A stretch of 7,426 bases of DNA from Vicinamibacteria bacterium. Lineage in GTDB: Bacteria > Acidobacteriota > Vicinamibacteria > Fen-336 > JAGNNV01. The stretch is from NCBI GenBank assembly GCA_016650185.1, contig JAENWE010000032.1:1-7426 (forward strand), written 5' to 3'. The position numbers were made by a program, and so were the translations under genes. Under the pieces are notes generated by a model. That model ran no database searches. It was not told the origin of the DNA and saw only the letters and a list, made by a program, of their open reading frames with translations. Of the stretch, positions 1 through 7,426 are shown piece after piece. Within the stretch, counting starts at the first letter, position 1. The number at the start of each line of letters is the position of its first letter.

Positions 1-1673
<1,673 letters not shown>

Positions 1674-1726
1674 GACGCCTTAATGTTGCAACAAGGAAGC
1701 CTACAGCCGGAAAGGTAGTGTGCCTC
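1674..1726 (-). other. Intergenic spacer upstream of clpA
   Basis: This is the longest non-coding stretch in the window (53 bp). Next to the clpA ATG it has TAAGG (plus-strand 1678-1682), a partial Shine-Dalgarno with a short 4-base spacer. It also holds a perfect 10-bp palindrome, TGTTGCAACA, at 1684-1693. I see no GC-rich stem followed by a T-run, so no intrinsic terminator separates the LPS genes from clpA. I also see no convincing -35/-10 pair. Read-through from the LPS genes is therefore possible, although a promoter inside the preceding gene cannot be excluded. Confidence 0.6.
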
Positions 1727-2248
1727 TTACCCGAGCCGCCAGATCATGTAGCTCGCGAGCAGGGCCAGGCCAAGGACACTCCTCCATTCGTGGTTCGCCA
1801 GGAGCCGGGCCAGTTCGAACTTCGACTCGCGCGGTCCGGAAGGGATCAGGCGCGGGAAAAAAATCGGCACGTGCCTCGCCCAGTCATGGTACTCGTTCGG
1901 AAACTTGCCTCGCAGGAACTTCGCCTCCTCCTTGATGATGACCGGGTAGAAGACGGCGAGATACCCGAGACCGGCCAGAACAGAGATCAGGTGTCGCGCG
2001 GCGACGAGAAGACCAAGCGCCATGAGCACGCTGCCCAGATAAAGGGGATTGCGAGTATGCGCATACGGCCCACCGGTGGCGAGTCGCAGAGTTTTCTGGA
2101 TGTGTCCCGAGGCCCAGATCCGAATCAGTTCGCCGAAGGCCGCGAGCGCGGCGCCGGCCACCAGTGATTCCTGTGTGGGCTCTGCGAAAAAGAGGGCGAG
2201 CGCCCCCGCCGTATACCCCGCGCGGACCCGGATTCGCGAAAGACTCAA
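1727..2248 (-). CDS. ICMT/PEMT-like integral membrane methyltransferase, substrate unknown
   Basis: This 173-residue protein belongs to the isoprenylcysteine carboxyl methyltransferase/phospholipid methyltransferase-like group of small membrane enzymes that use S-adenosylmethionine. Visible hallmarks are GGPYAHTRNPLYLG (59-72), which is the family's R-[HN]-P-x-Y signature, and, after a hydrophobic stretch, the pair EE (107-108) followed by Tyr120, Trp123 and VPIFFP (127-132). Hydrophobic segments lie near 11-22, 28-45, 69-83, 88-105 and 157-170. The start is a TTG whose last two bases belong to the waaC stop (TTGA, 4-bp overlap). There is no clear Shine-Dalgarno, so translation probably depends on coupling to waaC. 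The next in-frame Met (residue 76) lies after the signature motif and is too late. Bacterial members are diverse and mostly uncharacterised; many are annotated as isoprenylcysteine methyltransferases without evidence of that reaction. The context suggests, but does not prove, a lipid or LPS-related substrate. Confidence 0.85.
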   Translation of the reverse strand: MSLSRIRVRAGYTAGALALFFAEPTQESLVAGAALAAFGELIRIWASGHIQKTLRLATGGPYAHTRNPLYLGSVLMALGLLVAARHLISVLAGLGYLAVFYPVIIKEEAKFLRGKFPNEYHDWARHVPIFFPRLIPSGPRESKFELARLLANHEWRSVLGLALLASYMIWRLG

Positions 2249-3264
2249 GCGGGAACCCGGTCGGTCGAGGTGGACATTCGGCGGGTCGCCGCTTCGAGCA
2301 CCTCACTCACCTGGATCTTCTTCATGATGTCCTGATGGGTGTCGCAGTTCCTCTTGTGACAGGGCGCGCAGGCGGGCGTTTTTCGTACGACTTCATCGCC
2401 CTCCGCCCAGGGCCCGTTGCGCGCCGGGTCGGTGGGGCCAAAAACGCCCACGAGCGGAGCGCCCATGGCGCCCGCGACATGCAGCGGGCCGGTGTCGGCA
2501 GCCAGGAAGATCCGGCAGCTCTTGGCCAGGGCGGCGAGTTCGAGGACCGAAGTGGCGGGCGCGCGCTTCGCCTTGCCTCCCGAAGCCTCGATCACCGCGC
2601 CGGCCAGTTCTTCTTCGCCCGGTCCCCACAAGACAACCGGGGCCAGGCGCATTTCGGCCAGGCCGACCGCGACTTGTCCCCACAACTTTGGGGGATAGAG
2701 CTTGTTCTCCCAGCCGCCGCCCGGCGAGATCAAGGCGAGAGGATTTTCTAGGGTGGCTCGATACGCCACGGCCGTGGCCCAAGCTTCCTCTGGAAGAACG
2801 TACGGAAATTCGCGAGACCCGCGATCATCCACACCCAGGCCCCGCAGAAGGGCCTGGTGCTGGTCAATGACGTGGACATCTTCGGCAGTGCAGGCGACCG
2901 TCTCCGTCAGCATGACGCTGGATGAAGCCTCGCGGCGCTGGTCCGCCATCCAGCCGATGCGGCGCGGTGCGCCCGACAGCCAGGTCCAAAACGCCGACTT
3001 CCACAGGCCCTGCGCATCGATGGCGACATCCGGGTTGAAGTCGCGCAGTGTGCGGGCCAAGCGGAACCTGTCGTTCCAATCGTAGGTTGAGGCCTTGGGC
3101 AGGATGAAGACCTGGTTCAGGCCCTTGATGGAAGCGACCAGAGGCGCGCCTGGAGGTTCGACCGCCCAGGCCACTTCGTGGCCCGCCTCAAGCAGGGCCG
3201 CCACCATCGGTGTGGTGTGCACCACGTCGCCGATGGACGACAACCGGACGACCAGGATTTTCAT
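2245..3264 (-). CDS. waaC: GT9 heptosyltransferase, probably WaaC-type (heptosyltransferase I)
   Basis: This 339-residue glycosyltransferase family 9 protein (two Rossmann-like halves, cytoplasmic face of the inner membrane) would transfer heptose from ADP-heptose to Kdo-lipid A. The N-terminus MKILVVRLSSIGDVVHTTP carries Asp13, the position of the catalytic Asp in E. coli WaaC. DAQGLWKSA (83-91) is a WaaC-like signature. PGGGWENKLYPP (181-192) supplies a candidate phosphate-binding Lys188, and AADTGPLHVAGAMGAPLVG (255-273) is the ADP-sugar-binding region with Asp257. A C-x2-C-x4-C cluster (299, 302, 307) lies near the C-terminus. The length is normal. It is preceded by an 18-bp gap with a strong ribosome binding site, and its stop overlaps the methyltransferase start. 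GT9 is certain. WaaC rather than another core heptosyltransferase (for example a WaaQ-like enzyme) rests on the DAQGLxKS motif and on a separate WaaF upstream. Confidence 0.85.
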   Translation of the reverse strand: MKILVVRLSSIGDVVHTTPMVAALLEAGHEVAWAVEPPGAPLVASIKGLNQVFILPKASTYDWNDRFRLARTLRDFNPDVAIDAQGLWKSAFWTWLSGAPRRIGWMADQRREASSSVMLTETVACTAEDVHVIDQHQALLRGLGVDDRGSREFPYVLPEEAWATAVAYRATLENPLALISPGGGWENKLYPPKLWGQVAVGLAEMRLAPVVLWGPGEEELAGAVIEASGGKAKRAPATSVLELAALAKSCRIFLAADTGPLHVAGAMGAPLVGVFGPTDPARNGPWAEGDEVVRKTPACAPCHKRNCDTHQDIMKKIQVSEVLEAATRRMSTSTDRVPA

Positions 3265-3273
3265 GACTCCAAG

Positions 3274-3279
3274 CCTCCT
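3274..3279 (-). promoter_or_regulatory. Strong Shine-Dalgarno for waaC
   Basis: On the minus strand AGGAGG lies 9 bases before the waaC ATG, inside the 18-bp spacer after the rfaE2 TAG stop. It is the only consensus ribosome binding site in the window. It supports the start at 3264 and suggests that waaC is initiated independently rather than by coupling. Confidence 0.85.
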
Positions 3280-3282
3280 AAT

Positions 3283-3777
3283 CTAACGCGAGGCGAGCCG
3301 GGCAAGCAGGGCGCTGGTGTCGTGGTCCTTGGCGTCCCCCACGATCGCCACTCGGCCTCCATAGGCTTTCACGATCGCTCGCTCGGGCACGGTCTCGGGG
3401 GTGTAGTCGGTGCCCTTGCAATGCACGTCGGGTTTGAGAGCGAGCAGGAGGTTTTCGACCGTGTCCTCCGCGAAGATCACCACCCAGTCGACGACATAGA
3501 GCGCCGCGATCAACAGGGCCCGGTCCTGTTCGGTCTGCAAGGGGCGGCCCTCTCCCTTGAGCTTCCTCACGGAAGCATCCGCGTTGATGCCCACGATCAG
3601 AATGTCCGCCTCGGCGCGGGCGCCTTGAAGATAGCGGGTATGGCCAACGTGAAGAACGTCGAAGCAGCCGTTCGCGAGAGCGATCGTCTTCCCGGCCCGA
3701 CGCGCCTCCGCGCAGAGCTCCTTGAGGGTCCCGACGTCCTTGATCTTGGAGACGGACGGACGAAACGAGCCGCTCAT
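3283..3777 (-). CDS. rfaE2: D-glycero-beta-D-manno-heptose 1-phosphate adenylyltransferase (HldC/RfaE2)
   Basis: This 164-residue cytoplasmic nucleotidyltransferase joins AMP from ATP to heptose 1-phosphate, giving ADP-heptose. The cytidylyltransferase-fold signature NGCFDVLHVGHTRYL (36-50) contains the HxGH nucleotide-binding motif as HVGH (43-46). GRPLQTEQDRALLIAAL (77-93), VDWVVIF (96-102) and KGTDYT (121-126) follow, all typical of RfaE domain II. The C-terminus ends shortly after HDTSALLARL (152-161), in place of the usual S/T-S-x-I-I helix. The start ATG overlaps the rfaE1 stop (ATGA), and the short N-terminal extension (1-15) resembles that of stand-alone family members. In E. coli the same activity is the C-terminal half of bifunctional HldE; here it is a separate gene directly after the kinase. 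The assignment is secure. Confidence 0.94.
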   Translation of the reverse strand: MSGSFRPSVSKIKDVGTLKELCAEARRAGKTIALANGCFDVLHVGHTRYLQGARAEADILIVGINADASVRKLKGEGRPLQTEQDRALLIAALYVVDWVVIFAEDTVENLLLALKPDVHCKGTDYTPETVPERAIVKAYGGRVAIVGDAKDHDTSALLARLASR

Positions 3778-4823
3778 GAGAAGTCCGCCCGATGGATCGC
3801 CTGAGCCAACTCGCGGGCGGAAACCGTCGCCGTACCCCGCTTCATCACCACCAGACCGCCCGCGATGTTGGCGATGTGGGCGGCCTCGAACGCGGTGGCG
3901 CCCGCGGCGAGGGCCAAAGTAAAGGTCGCGATGACAGTGTCCCCCGCGCCGGTCACGTCGGCCACTTCGTCGCTGCCGAAAACCGGGATGTGCCGCGGGC
4001 GCGCGCCCGCCTCGAAAAGCGACATGCCATCACTCCCCCGGGTCACCAGAACCGAGGGCGTTCTGAGCCTTGTCTGGAGCGCGTGCCCCGCCTTCTCGAG
4101 CTTCTTCATGTCGTGACCGATGGTCACGCCCAACGCCTCTTCCACCTCCGGTTCGTTGGGAGTGACCGCGGTGACGCCGGCCAGGCCCAGAAGGGCGTGG
4201 CGGGAATCCGCGGTGAGGGGGGCGCGGTGCTTTCTCGCGAACGCGGTCGAGAGATTCAGGACTCCTTCGGAGACCAGCCCCAGGCCGTAGTCGCTCACCA
4301 GGACTCCGTCGACCGGGCCGATGCGTTTCAAAGCCCGTCGGACATGGTCTTCGCTCCAGCGATAGGCCGCGGCGGCGAGGGGCTGGGTTCGATCCATCCG
4401 GACGATCTGTTGGCGGGTGGAGTGAAAGCCACCGCCGAGAATTCGGGTCTTGAGCGGCGTTCCGTAGGCTTTGGCCCGGCCCACCCCGACCGTCTGGATC
4501 CGCTTCCGCTTCAGCAGCGCCATCAAGGAGCGGCCCATCGCGTCATTCCCCACGAAGCCGACCGGGAGAGGCTCGCCGCCGAGAGTCTTGATGTTGTGGA
4601 CCGCGTTCGCCCCTCCGCCGAGCCGAAGATCGGAGCCCTCGTACTGAAGGATAAGCACCGGGGCCTCGCGGGAAATGCGCTCCACCCGACCATTCAGGAA
4701 TTCGTCGATGACCAGATCAGCGACCACCGCGATTCGCCGACCCTGAAACGCCTTGACCACGGCGAGGAGCCGATCCCGACTCGGGAGCTCGATCAGCGGG
4801 GCGGCTTTGGCCTGCGGCGTCAT
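3774..4823 (-). CDS. rfaE1: D-glycero-beta-D-manno-heptose-7-phosphate kinase (HldA/RfaE1)
   Basis: This 349-residue PfkB/ribokinase-family kinase phosphorylates heptose 7-phosphate at C1 to give heptose 1,7-bisphosphate, the GmhB substrate. Signatures are DLVIDEFLNGRVERISREAP (36-55), which is RfaE-specific and not found in generic sugar kinases, then LGGGANAVHNI (68-78), VSDYGLG (176-182), TPNEPE (221-226), VTRGSDGM (260-267) and DVTGAGDTV (289-297) with catalytic Asp295. It is somewhat longer than the E. coli HldE kinase half (about 318 residues), with an N-terminal extension before the kinase core at about residue 29. Its ATG follows directly on the gmhB TGA with no spacer and no clear Shine-Dalgarno, so it is probably coupled. 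The partner adenylyltransferase overlaps its stop by 4 bp. Confidence 0.95.
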   Translation of the reverse strand: MTPQAKAAPLIELPSRDRLLAVVKAFQGRRIAVVADLVIDEFLNGRVERISREAPVLILQYEGSDLRLGGGANAVHNIKTLGGEPLPVGFVGNDAMGRSLMALLKRKRIQTVGVGRAKAYGTPLKTRILGGGFHSTRQQIVRMDRTQPLAAAAYRWSEDHVRRALKRIGPVDGVLVSDYGLGLVSEGVLNLSTAFARKHRAPLTADSRHALLGLAGVTAVTPNEPEVEEALGVTIGHDMKKLEKAGHALQTRLRTPSVLVTRGSDGMSLFEAGARPRHIPVFGSDEVADVTGAGDTVIATFTLALAAGATAFEAAHIANIAGGLVVMKRGTATVSARELAQAIHRADFS

Positions 4824-5396
4824 TCAGTGAGACTCAATGATCTGAAGCGCCGCGTCGAGCGCATTTTCGGCGATCAGGTCGGGCTGACGTTTCCAGTCGG
4901 CCATCCAGTACTGGATTTCACCCATTCCGTACCCGGTCTTTACCAGGCAGGCCCTCGCACCCACGTTCCAGGCGAGTTCGAGATCGCCGAGCCGATCGCC
5001 CACCACCCACGACCTCGAGAGGTCGATGCCCAGATCCTGGGCGGCGCGATGCAACATCCCGGGACGAGGCTTGCGACAGTCGCAGTCCTGGCGATACGGG
5101 GGTACTCCCGCCGACGGATGGTGGGGGCAGTAGTAGATGCCGTCGATCTTCGCTCCCGAGGACTCGGCTCGGCTCTTCAACACCCCATTCACGTCCGCGA
5201 TGAGCGATTCCGGAAAATATCCGCGCGCCACCCCGGCCTGATTGGTCACGATCACGACCAGACGGTTTCCCGCGTTCACCGCACGTATGGCGTCCACGGC
5301 AAAGGGAAAGGGCTCGAACCGGGTGATGTGATTGACGTAGCCCACCTCGCGGGACAATGTGCCATCACGGTCGAAGAATACGGCGGGCCGGCTCAT
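4824..5396 (-). CDS. gmhB: D-glycero-beta-D-manno-heptose-1,7-bisphosphate 7-phosphatase
   Basis: This 190-residue soluble HAD-superfamily phosphatase removes the 7-phosphate from heptose 1,7-bisphosphate, between the RfaE1 and RfaE2 steps. FFDRDGTL (7-14) provides nucleophile Asp9 and acid/base Asp11. Also visible are GYVNH (19-23), VTNQAG (50-55), KPRPGM (109-114) and GDRLGD (133-138), which supplies the Mg-binding acids. The zinc-binding set YYCPHHP...CDCRKP is intact (Cys90, His92, Cys105, Cys107), a GmhB-specific feature that separates it from histidinol phosphatases. Length and motif spacing match E. coli GmhB. The start ATG overlaps the waaF stop (ATGA), with a GAGGT ribosome binding site inside waaF. 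Beta-anomer specificity is inferred from the neighbouring ADP-heptose genes and was not read from the sequence. Confidence 0.95.
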   Translation of the reverse strand: MSRPAVFFDRDGTLSREVGYVNHITRFEPFPFAVDAIRAVNAGNRLVVIVTNQAGVARGYFPESLIADVNGVLKSRAESSGAKIDGIYYCPHHPSAGVPPYRQDCDCRKPRPGMLHRAAQDLGIDLSRSWVVGDRLGDLELAWNVGARACLVKTGYGMGEIQYWMADWKRQPDLIAENALDAALQIIESH

Positions 5397-6382
5397 GAAC
5401 GCACCTCACGAAGAAGAGTCTCGATTACGGTCTCGGGCGCGACCGAAGTCATGCAGCGATGATCAATGGGACACACGGAGTGCCGGCAGGGCGAACATTC
5501 GGCCACGCCCCGCACGAAAGCGGCCTTGCGGCCTAAAGGACTCGTTTCCTGGGGGTTGGTGGGGCCGAAGATACCTACGGTCGCGAGGCCCAGGGCGGCG
5601 CCCAGATGCATGGCCCCCGAATCGTTGGCTACTACGGCTTCCAGGCACGACATCACGCCGGCGAAGGCCCGTAGATCCGTCTTTCCACAGAGGTTGATGG
5701 ACGGAGCCTTCATGGCCCGAGTTGTTTCCTCGGCGGCACCAGCATCGGCGGCAGAGCCCAAGAGGACCGCACGGGCCGACAATTCATCGCTGAGACGATC
5801 GGCGGCCTTCGCGAAACGCCCGGGGGGCCATTGTTTGGCCGAGCCCTTGGCGGCTCCCGGAGCCACGCCGAAAAAGCGACCCTCACCGATCAGGGCCCGG
5901 CCCGCGTCCTTCCAGGCCGAGGGAACGGTGAGGGACGTGTCGAGGGCCTCGCTCGTGGGAATACCCAGGGCGGAAAGCATCGTTCGATAGTAATGCACTT
6001 GCGAACGCCCCCGAACCGCATTTGGAACCGGCGCGCCACGAGTCAGAAGGAACCCCCTCCCTTCGGTGGAGTAGCCCCATCGCTGCGGAACTCCCGCGAG
6101 AGTAGCGGCAAGAGCAGTGCCGATGGAGTTCGTCAGAAGGATGGCGAGATCGAAGCCCCGGCGCAGCGCGCCGATTTCCCTGGACAGGCCCTCGACCACA
6201 AGAACTGCATCGACTTCGGTCGCGGCGTCATAGAGGGGAGCCACCGAAGGCCGCGCGATCATGCTGATCCGCGCGTTCGGATACGCCCGCCGGACGTCCC
6301 TCACCGCGGGCAGGGACAAGACAACGTCGCCCAACCAGTTGGGCGCGCGGATGGCGATTCGGGCCGGGGTCAGCGCCGTCAT
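5393..6382 (-). CDS. waaF: ADP-heptose:LPS heptosyltransferase II (GT9)
   Basis: This 329-residue glycosyltransferase family 9 enzyme adds the second heptose of the LPS inner core from ADP-heptose on the cytoplasmic side. The N-terminus IRAPNWLGDVVLSLPAV (11-27) is the WaaF-type signature, with Asp19. PGAAKGSAKQWPPGRFA (175-191) holds candidate Lys183, and NDSGAMHLGAALG (253-265) with FGPTNPQETSPLG (272-284) forms the ADP-sugar site around Asp254. The C-terminal segment has a C-x2-C-x4-C-x5-C cluster (296, 299, 304, 310). I chose the ATG at 6382, which overlaps the acyltransferase stop (ATGA), because the conserved N-terminus begins nine residues later. An upstream in-frame ATG at 6460 would add 26 unconserved residues lying inside the acyltransferase gene. 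The family is certain; the heptosyltransferase II role is well supported by motifs and context. Confidence 0.92.
   Translation of the reverse strand: MTALTPARIAIRAPNWLGDVVLSLPAVRDVRRAYPNARISMIARPSVAPLYDAATEVDAVLVVEGLSREIGALRRGFDLAILLTNSIGTALAATLAGVPQRWGYSTEGRGFLLTRGAPVPNAVRGRSQVHYYRTMLSALGIPTSEALDTSLTVPSAWKDAGRALIGEGRFFGVAPGAAKGSAKQWPPGRFAKAADRLSDELSARAVLLGSAADAGAAEETTRAMKAPSINLCGKTDLRAFAGVMSCLEAVVANDSGAMHLGAALGLATVGIFGPTNPQETSPLGRKAAFVRGVAECSPCRHSVCPIDHRCMTSVAPETVIETLLREVRS
5403..5408 (-). promoter_or_regulatory. Ribosome binding site for gmhB within waaF
   Basis: TGAGGT on the minus strand ends 6 bases before the gmhB ATG and lies inside the last codons of waaF. It supports the gmhB start at 5396 and suggests initiation helped by, but not wholly dependent on, coupling. 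Confidence 0.6.
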
Positions 6383-7308
6383 GCAGAGGCGCGGGCGCCC
6401 TCGAAGCGTGGGTCGGCCACGGTCTTCTTCGTGTGCCACCTTCGGTGCATCCACAGCCACTGGTCGGGGTTCGCGCGAATCCAGGCTTCGGTGGCGTTCA
6501 TCATGGCCTGGGTGAGCCTTGCCACCGAGGCGTCGTCCGTTCCGAAGTCGCGCGGATCGATGGGCGGGTCGTAGATCACCCGGTACCTGAAATCGGGGGT
6601 CATCACCGCACGACAGGGCAGCACCAAGGCGCCGGTCTTGATCGCCAGCTTCGCCGCGAAGGGGGTGGTGCAGGCGGGCCGGCCGAAGAAGTTGACGAAA
6701 ATACCTTCCTTTTCCTGGACATTCTGGTCGACCACGAAGGCGACGCCCTGGGCGGCCTTCAGCCGCCGCATCGAGCGAATCATCGCGTGTTCCTTCGCGA
6801 TCACTTCGTTGCCCGCGCTTTCGCGAAGTCTGGTCATGGCCTGATCGAGAGACGGATTCTCGAGGGGCCGGGCGATGACGCCGATCGAACCGAAGTTCTT
6901 CGCGTGGACAATCCCGTGGGTCTCCCAGTTTCCGAAATGACCGGTGATGAGGACCACGCCGTTGGGAGAGCGGTGGGCCCGCTCGGCGTGCTCGCGGCCC
7001 TCGATACTCACCAGAGGATCCACGATCTTCGGCCCCCTAGCCAGGATCCCAACAAGGTCAAACATGACTCCGCCAAAGTGAACCCACACCCCGCGGGCGG
7101 TTTCATCAACTCGGGCGTCGCTCCATTCCGGAAAGCTCCGGCGCAGATTGTCCCGAGCGATGGTGAGATGTTTTCGGTCCAGGGTGGCCACTATCGCGCC
7201 CAGACCCCGGCCTACACGCAGGAACAGGGGCCTTGGAACGGCCATGGCCAGGATCTTGAAACCACCGAGGGCCAGCGCTTCCAGGGTGAAGCGAACCGAC
7301 CGGGCCAT
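6379..7308 (-). CDS. lpxL: Lipid A late acyltransferase, LpxL/HtrB family
   Basis: This 309-residue inner-membrane-associated acyltransferase would transfer a secondary fatty acid from acyl-ACP to the lipid A precursor. A hydrophobic N-terminal stretch (about 9-24) could anchor it. GHFGNWE (123-129) is the H-x4-[DE] catalytic motif, with His124 and Glu129. RPL (147-149), VDQN (193-196), FFGRPACTTPFAAKLA (207-222) and, near the C-terminus, WIRANPDQWLWMHRRW (276-291) are all hallmarks of the family. The length is usual. The start ATG overlaps the lpxK TGA by one base (TGATG), with only a weak AAAGG 10 bases upstream. Its stop overlaps waaF. The family is secure, but whether it acts as LpxL, LpxM or LpxP cannot be told, nor the chain length it uses. 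The symbol is for the family. Confidence 0.9.
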   Translation of the reverse strand: MARSVRFTLEALALGGFKILAMAVPRPLFLRVGRGLGAIVATLDRKHLTIARDNLRRSFPEWSDARVDETARGVWVHFGGVMFDLVGILARGPKIVDPLVSIEGREHAERAHRSPNGVVLITGHFGNWETHGIVHAKNFGSIGVIARPLENPSLDQAMTRLRESAGNEVIAKEHAMIRSMRRLKAAQGVAFVVDQNVQEKEGIFVNFFGRPACTTPFAAKLAIKTGALVLPCRAVMTPDFRYRVIYDPPIDPRDFGTDDASVARLTQAMMNATEAWIRANPDQWLWMHRRWHTKKTVADPRFEGARASA

Positions 7309-7426
7309 CAGGACTTCGCCTTTATCCGGGCCAGGATCATCCGATCGATTCTCTTCAGGACGGCGGGAAGATTCTCAATGTCGAGACGCGCCGAAAGCAC
7401 CAGAAGGGGAACAGACCCCGACCAGG
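7308..7426 (-). CDS. lpxK: Tetraacyldisaccharide 4'-kinase, C-terminal 38 residues (5' part outside window)
   Basis: An open frame enters from the right edge and ends at a TGA (7308-7310) that shares one base with the acyltransferase ATG. The 38 visible residues include VPLLVLSARLDIEN and an amphipathic helical tail rich in Arg, Lys, Ile and Leu. A hydrophobic strand followed by such a helix fits the C-terminus of LpxK, the inner-membrane kinase that phosphorylates the 4' position of the lipid A disaccharide. lpxK next to lpxL-type and waaF genes is a common arrangement. No catalytic motif (the P-loop is N-terminal) lies in the window, so the call rests on this tail and the context. Confidence 0.7.
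   Translation of the reverse strand, partial: WSGSVPLLVLSARLDIENLPAVLKRIDRMILARIKAKS

Noticed and set aside
1674..1726. A possible intrinsic terminator between the methyltransferase and clpA
   Set aside because: There is no stable GC stem followed by a U-run; the only symmetric element is a 5-bp half-site palindrome with no loop.
1884..2306. A 140-codon minus-strand frame overlapping waaC and the methyltransferase
   Set aside because: It lies in another frame of two well-supported genes, and its Arg/Pro-rich translation matches no family I know.
3792..5462. A 556-codon plus-strand open frame opposite rfaE1, gmhB and the end of waaF
   Set aside because: It is antisense to three genes with intact catalytic motifs. 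Its translation is low-complexity, rich in Arg, Gly, Asp and His, and shows no recognisable domain. Long antisense frames are expected in GC-rich coding DNA.
6383..6460. A longer waaF starting at the upstream in-frame ATG at 6460
   Set aside because: The 26 extra residues are the out-of-frame end of the acyltransferase gene and show no GT9 similarity. The ATG at 6382 gives the typical N-terminus and a standard ATGA overlap.

Overview
The window is a compact, GC-rich (about 60% by eye), entirely minus-strand stretch of bacterial chromosome. It carries the lipid A and inner-core heptose part of lipopolysaccharide (LPS) synthesis, followed downstream by clpA. It therefore comes from a Gram-negative bacterium. 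The heptose kinase and adenylyltransferase are separate genes rather than the fused HldE of enterobacteria, and the lpxK-acyltransferase-waaF-gmhB order recalls deltaproteobacterial-type lineages. That placement is weak inference, since there is no rRNA or other marker here.

In transcription order (right to left) the genes are: the 3' end of lpxK (7308-7426), an LpxL/HtrB-family lipid A acyltransferase (6379-7308), heptosyltransferase waaF (5393-6382), heptose bisphosphate phosphatase gmhB (4824-5396), heptose kinase rfaE1/hldA (3774-4823), heptose-1-phosphate adenylyltransferase rfaE2/hldC (3283-3777), a second GT9 heptosyltransferase resembling WaaC (2245-3264), a small ICMT/PEMT-like membrane methyltransferase (1727-2248) and the first 557 codons of clpA (1-1673). 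Most junctions are stop/start overlaps: TGATG at lpxK/lpxL, ATGA at lpxL/waaF, waaF/gmhB and rfaE1/rfaE2, and TTGA at waaC/methyltransferase. gmhB and rfaE1 abut directly. Only two gaps exist: 18 bp before waaC, with a strong Shine-Dalgarno, and 53 bp before clpA. No stretch longer than 53 bp lacks a gene.

The genes form a pathway. LpxK completes the 4'-phosphate of lipid A, and the acyltransferase adds a secondary acyl chain. RfaE1, GmhB and RfaE2 turn heptose 7-phosphate into ADP-heptose, and two GT9 transferases add heptose to the Kdo-lipid A core. The isomerase GmhA and the epimerase HldD are not in the window. The methyltransferase is translationally coupled to this set but has no known substrate. 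ClpA, the unfoldase partner of ClpP, is a housekeeping gene with no obvious tie to LPS.

I see no mobile element, CRISPR array, tRNA, rRNA or phage gene, and no convincing evidence of an undescribed system. The points most worth a second look are the coupled methyltransferase, clpA without an adjacent upstream clpS, a cysteine motif shared by both heptosyltransferases, and an imperfect hairpin in the clpA linker-coding region.
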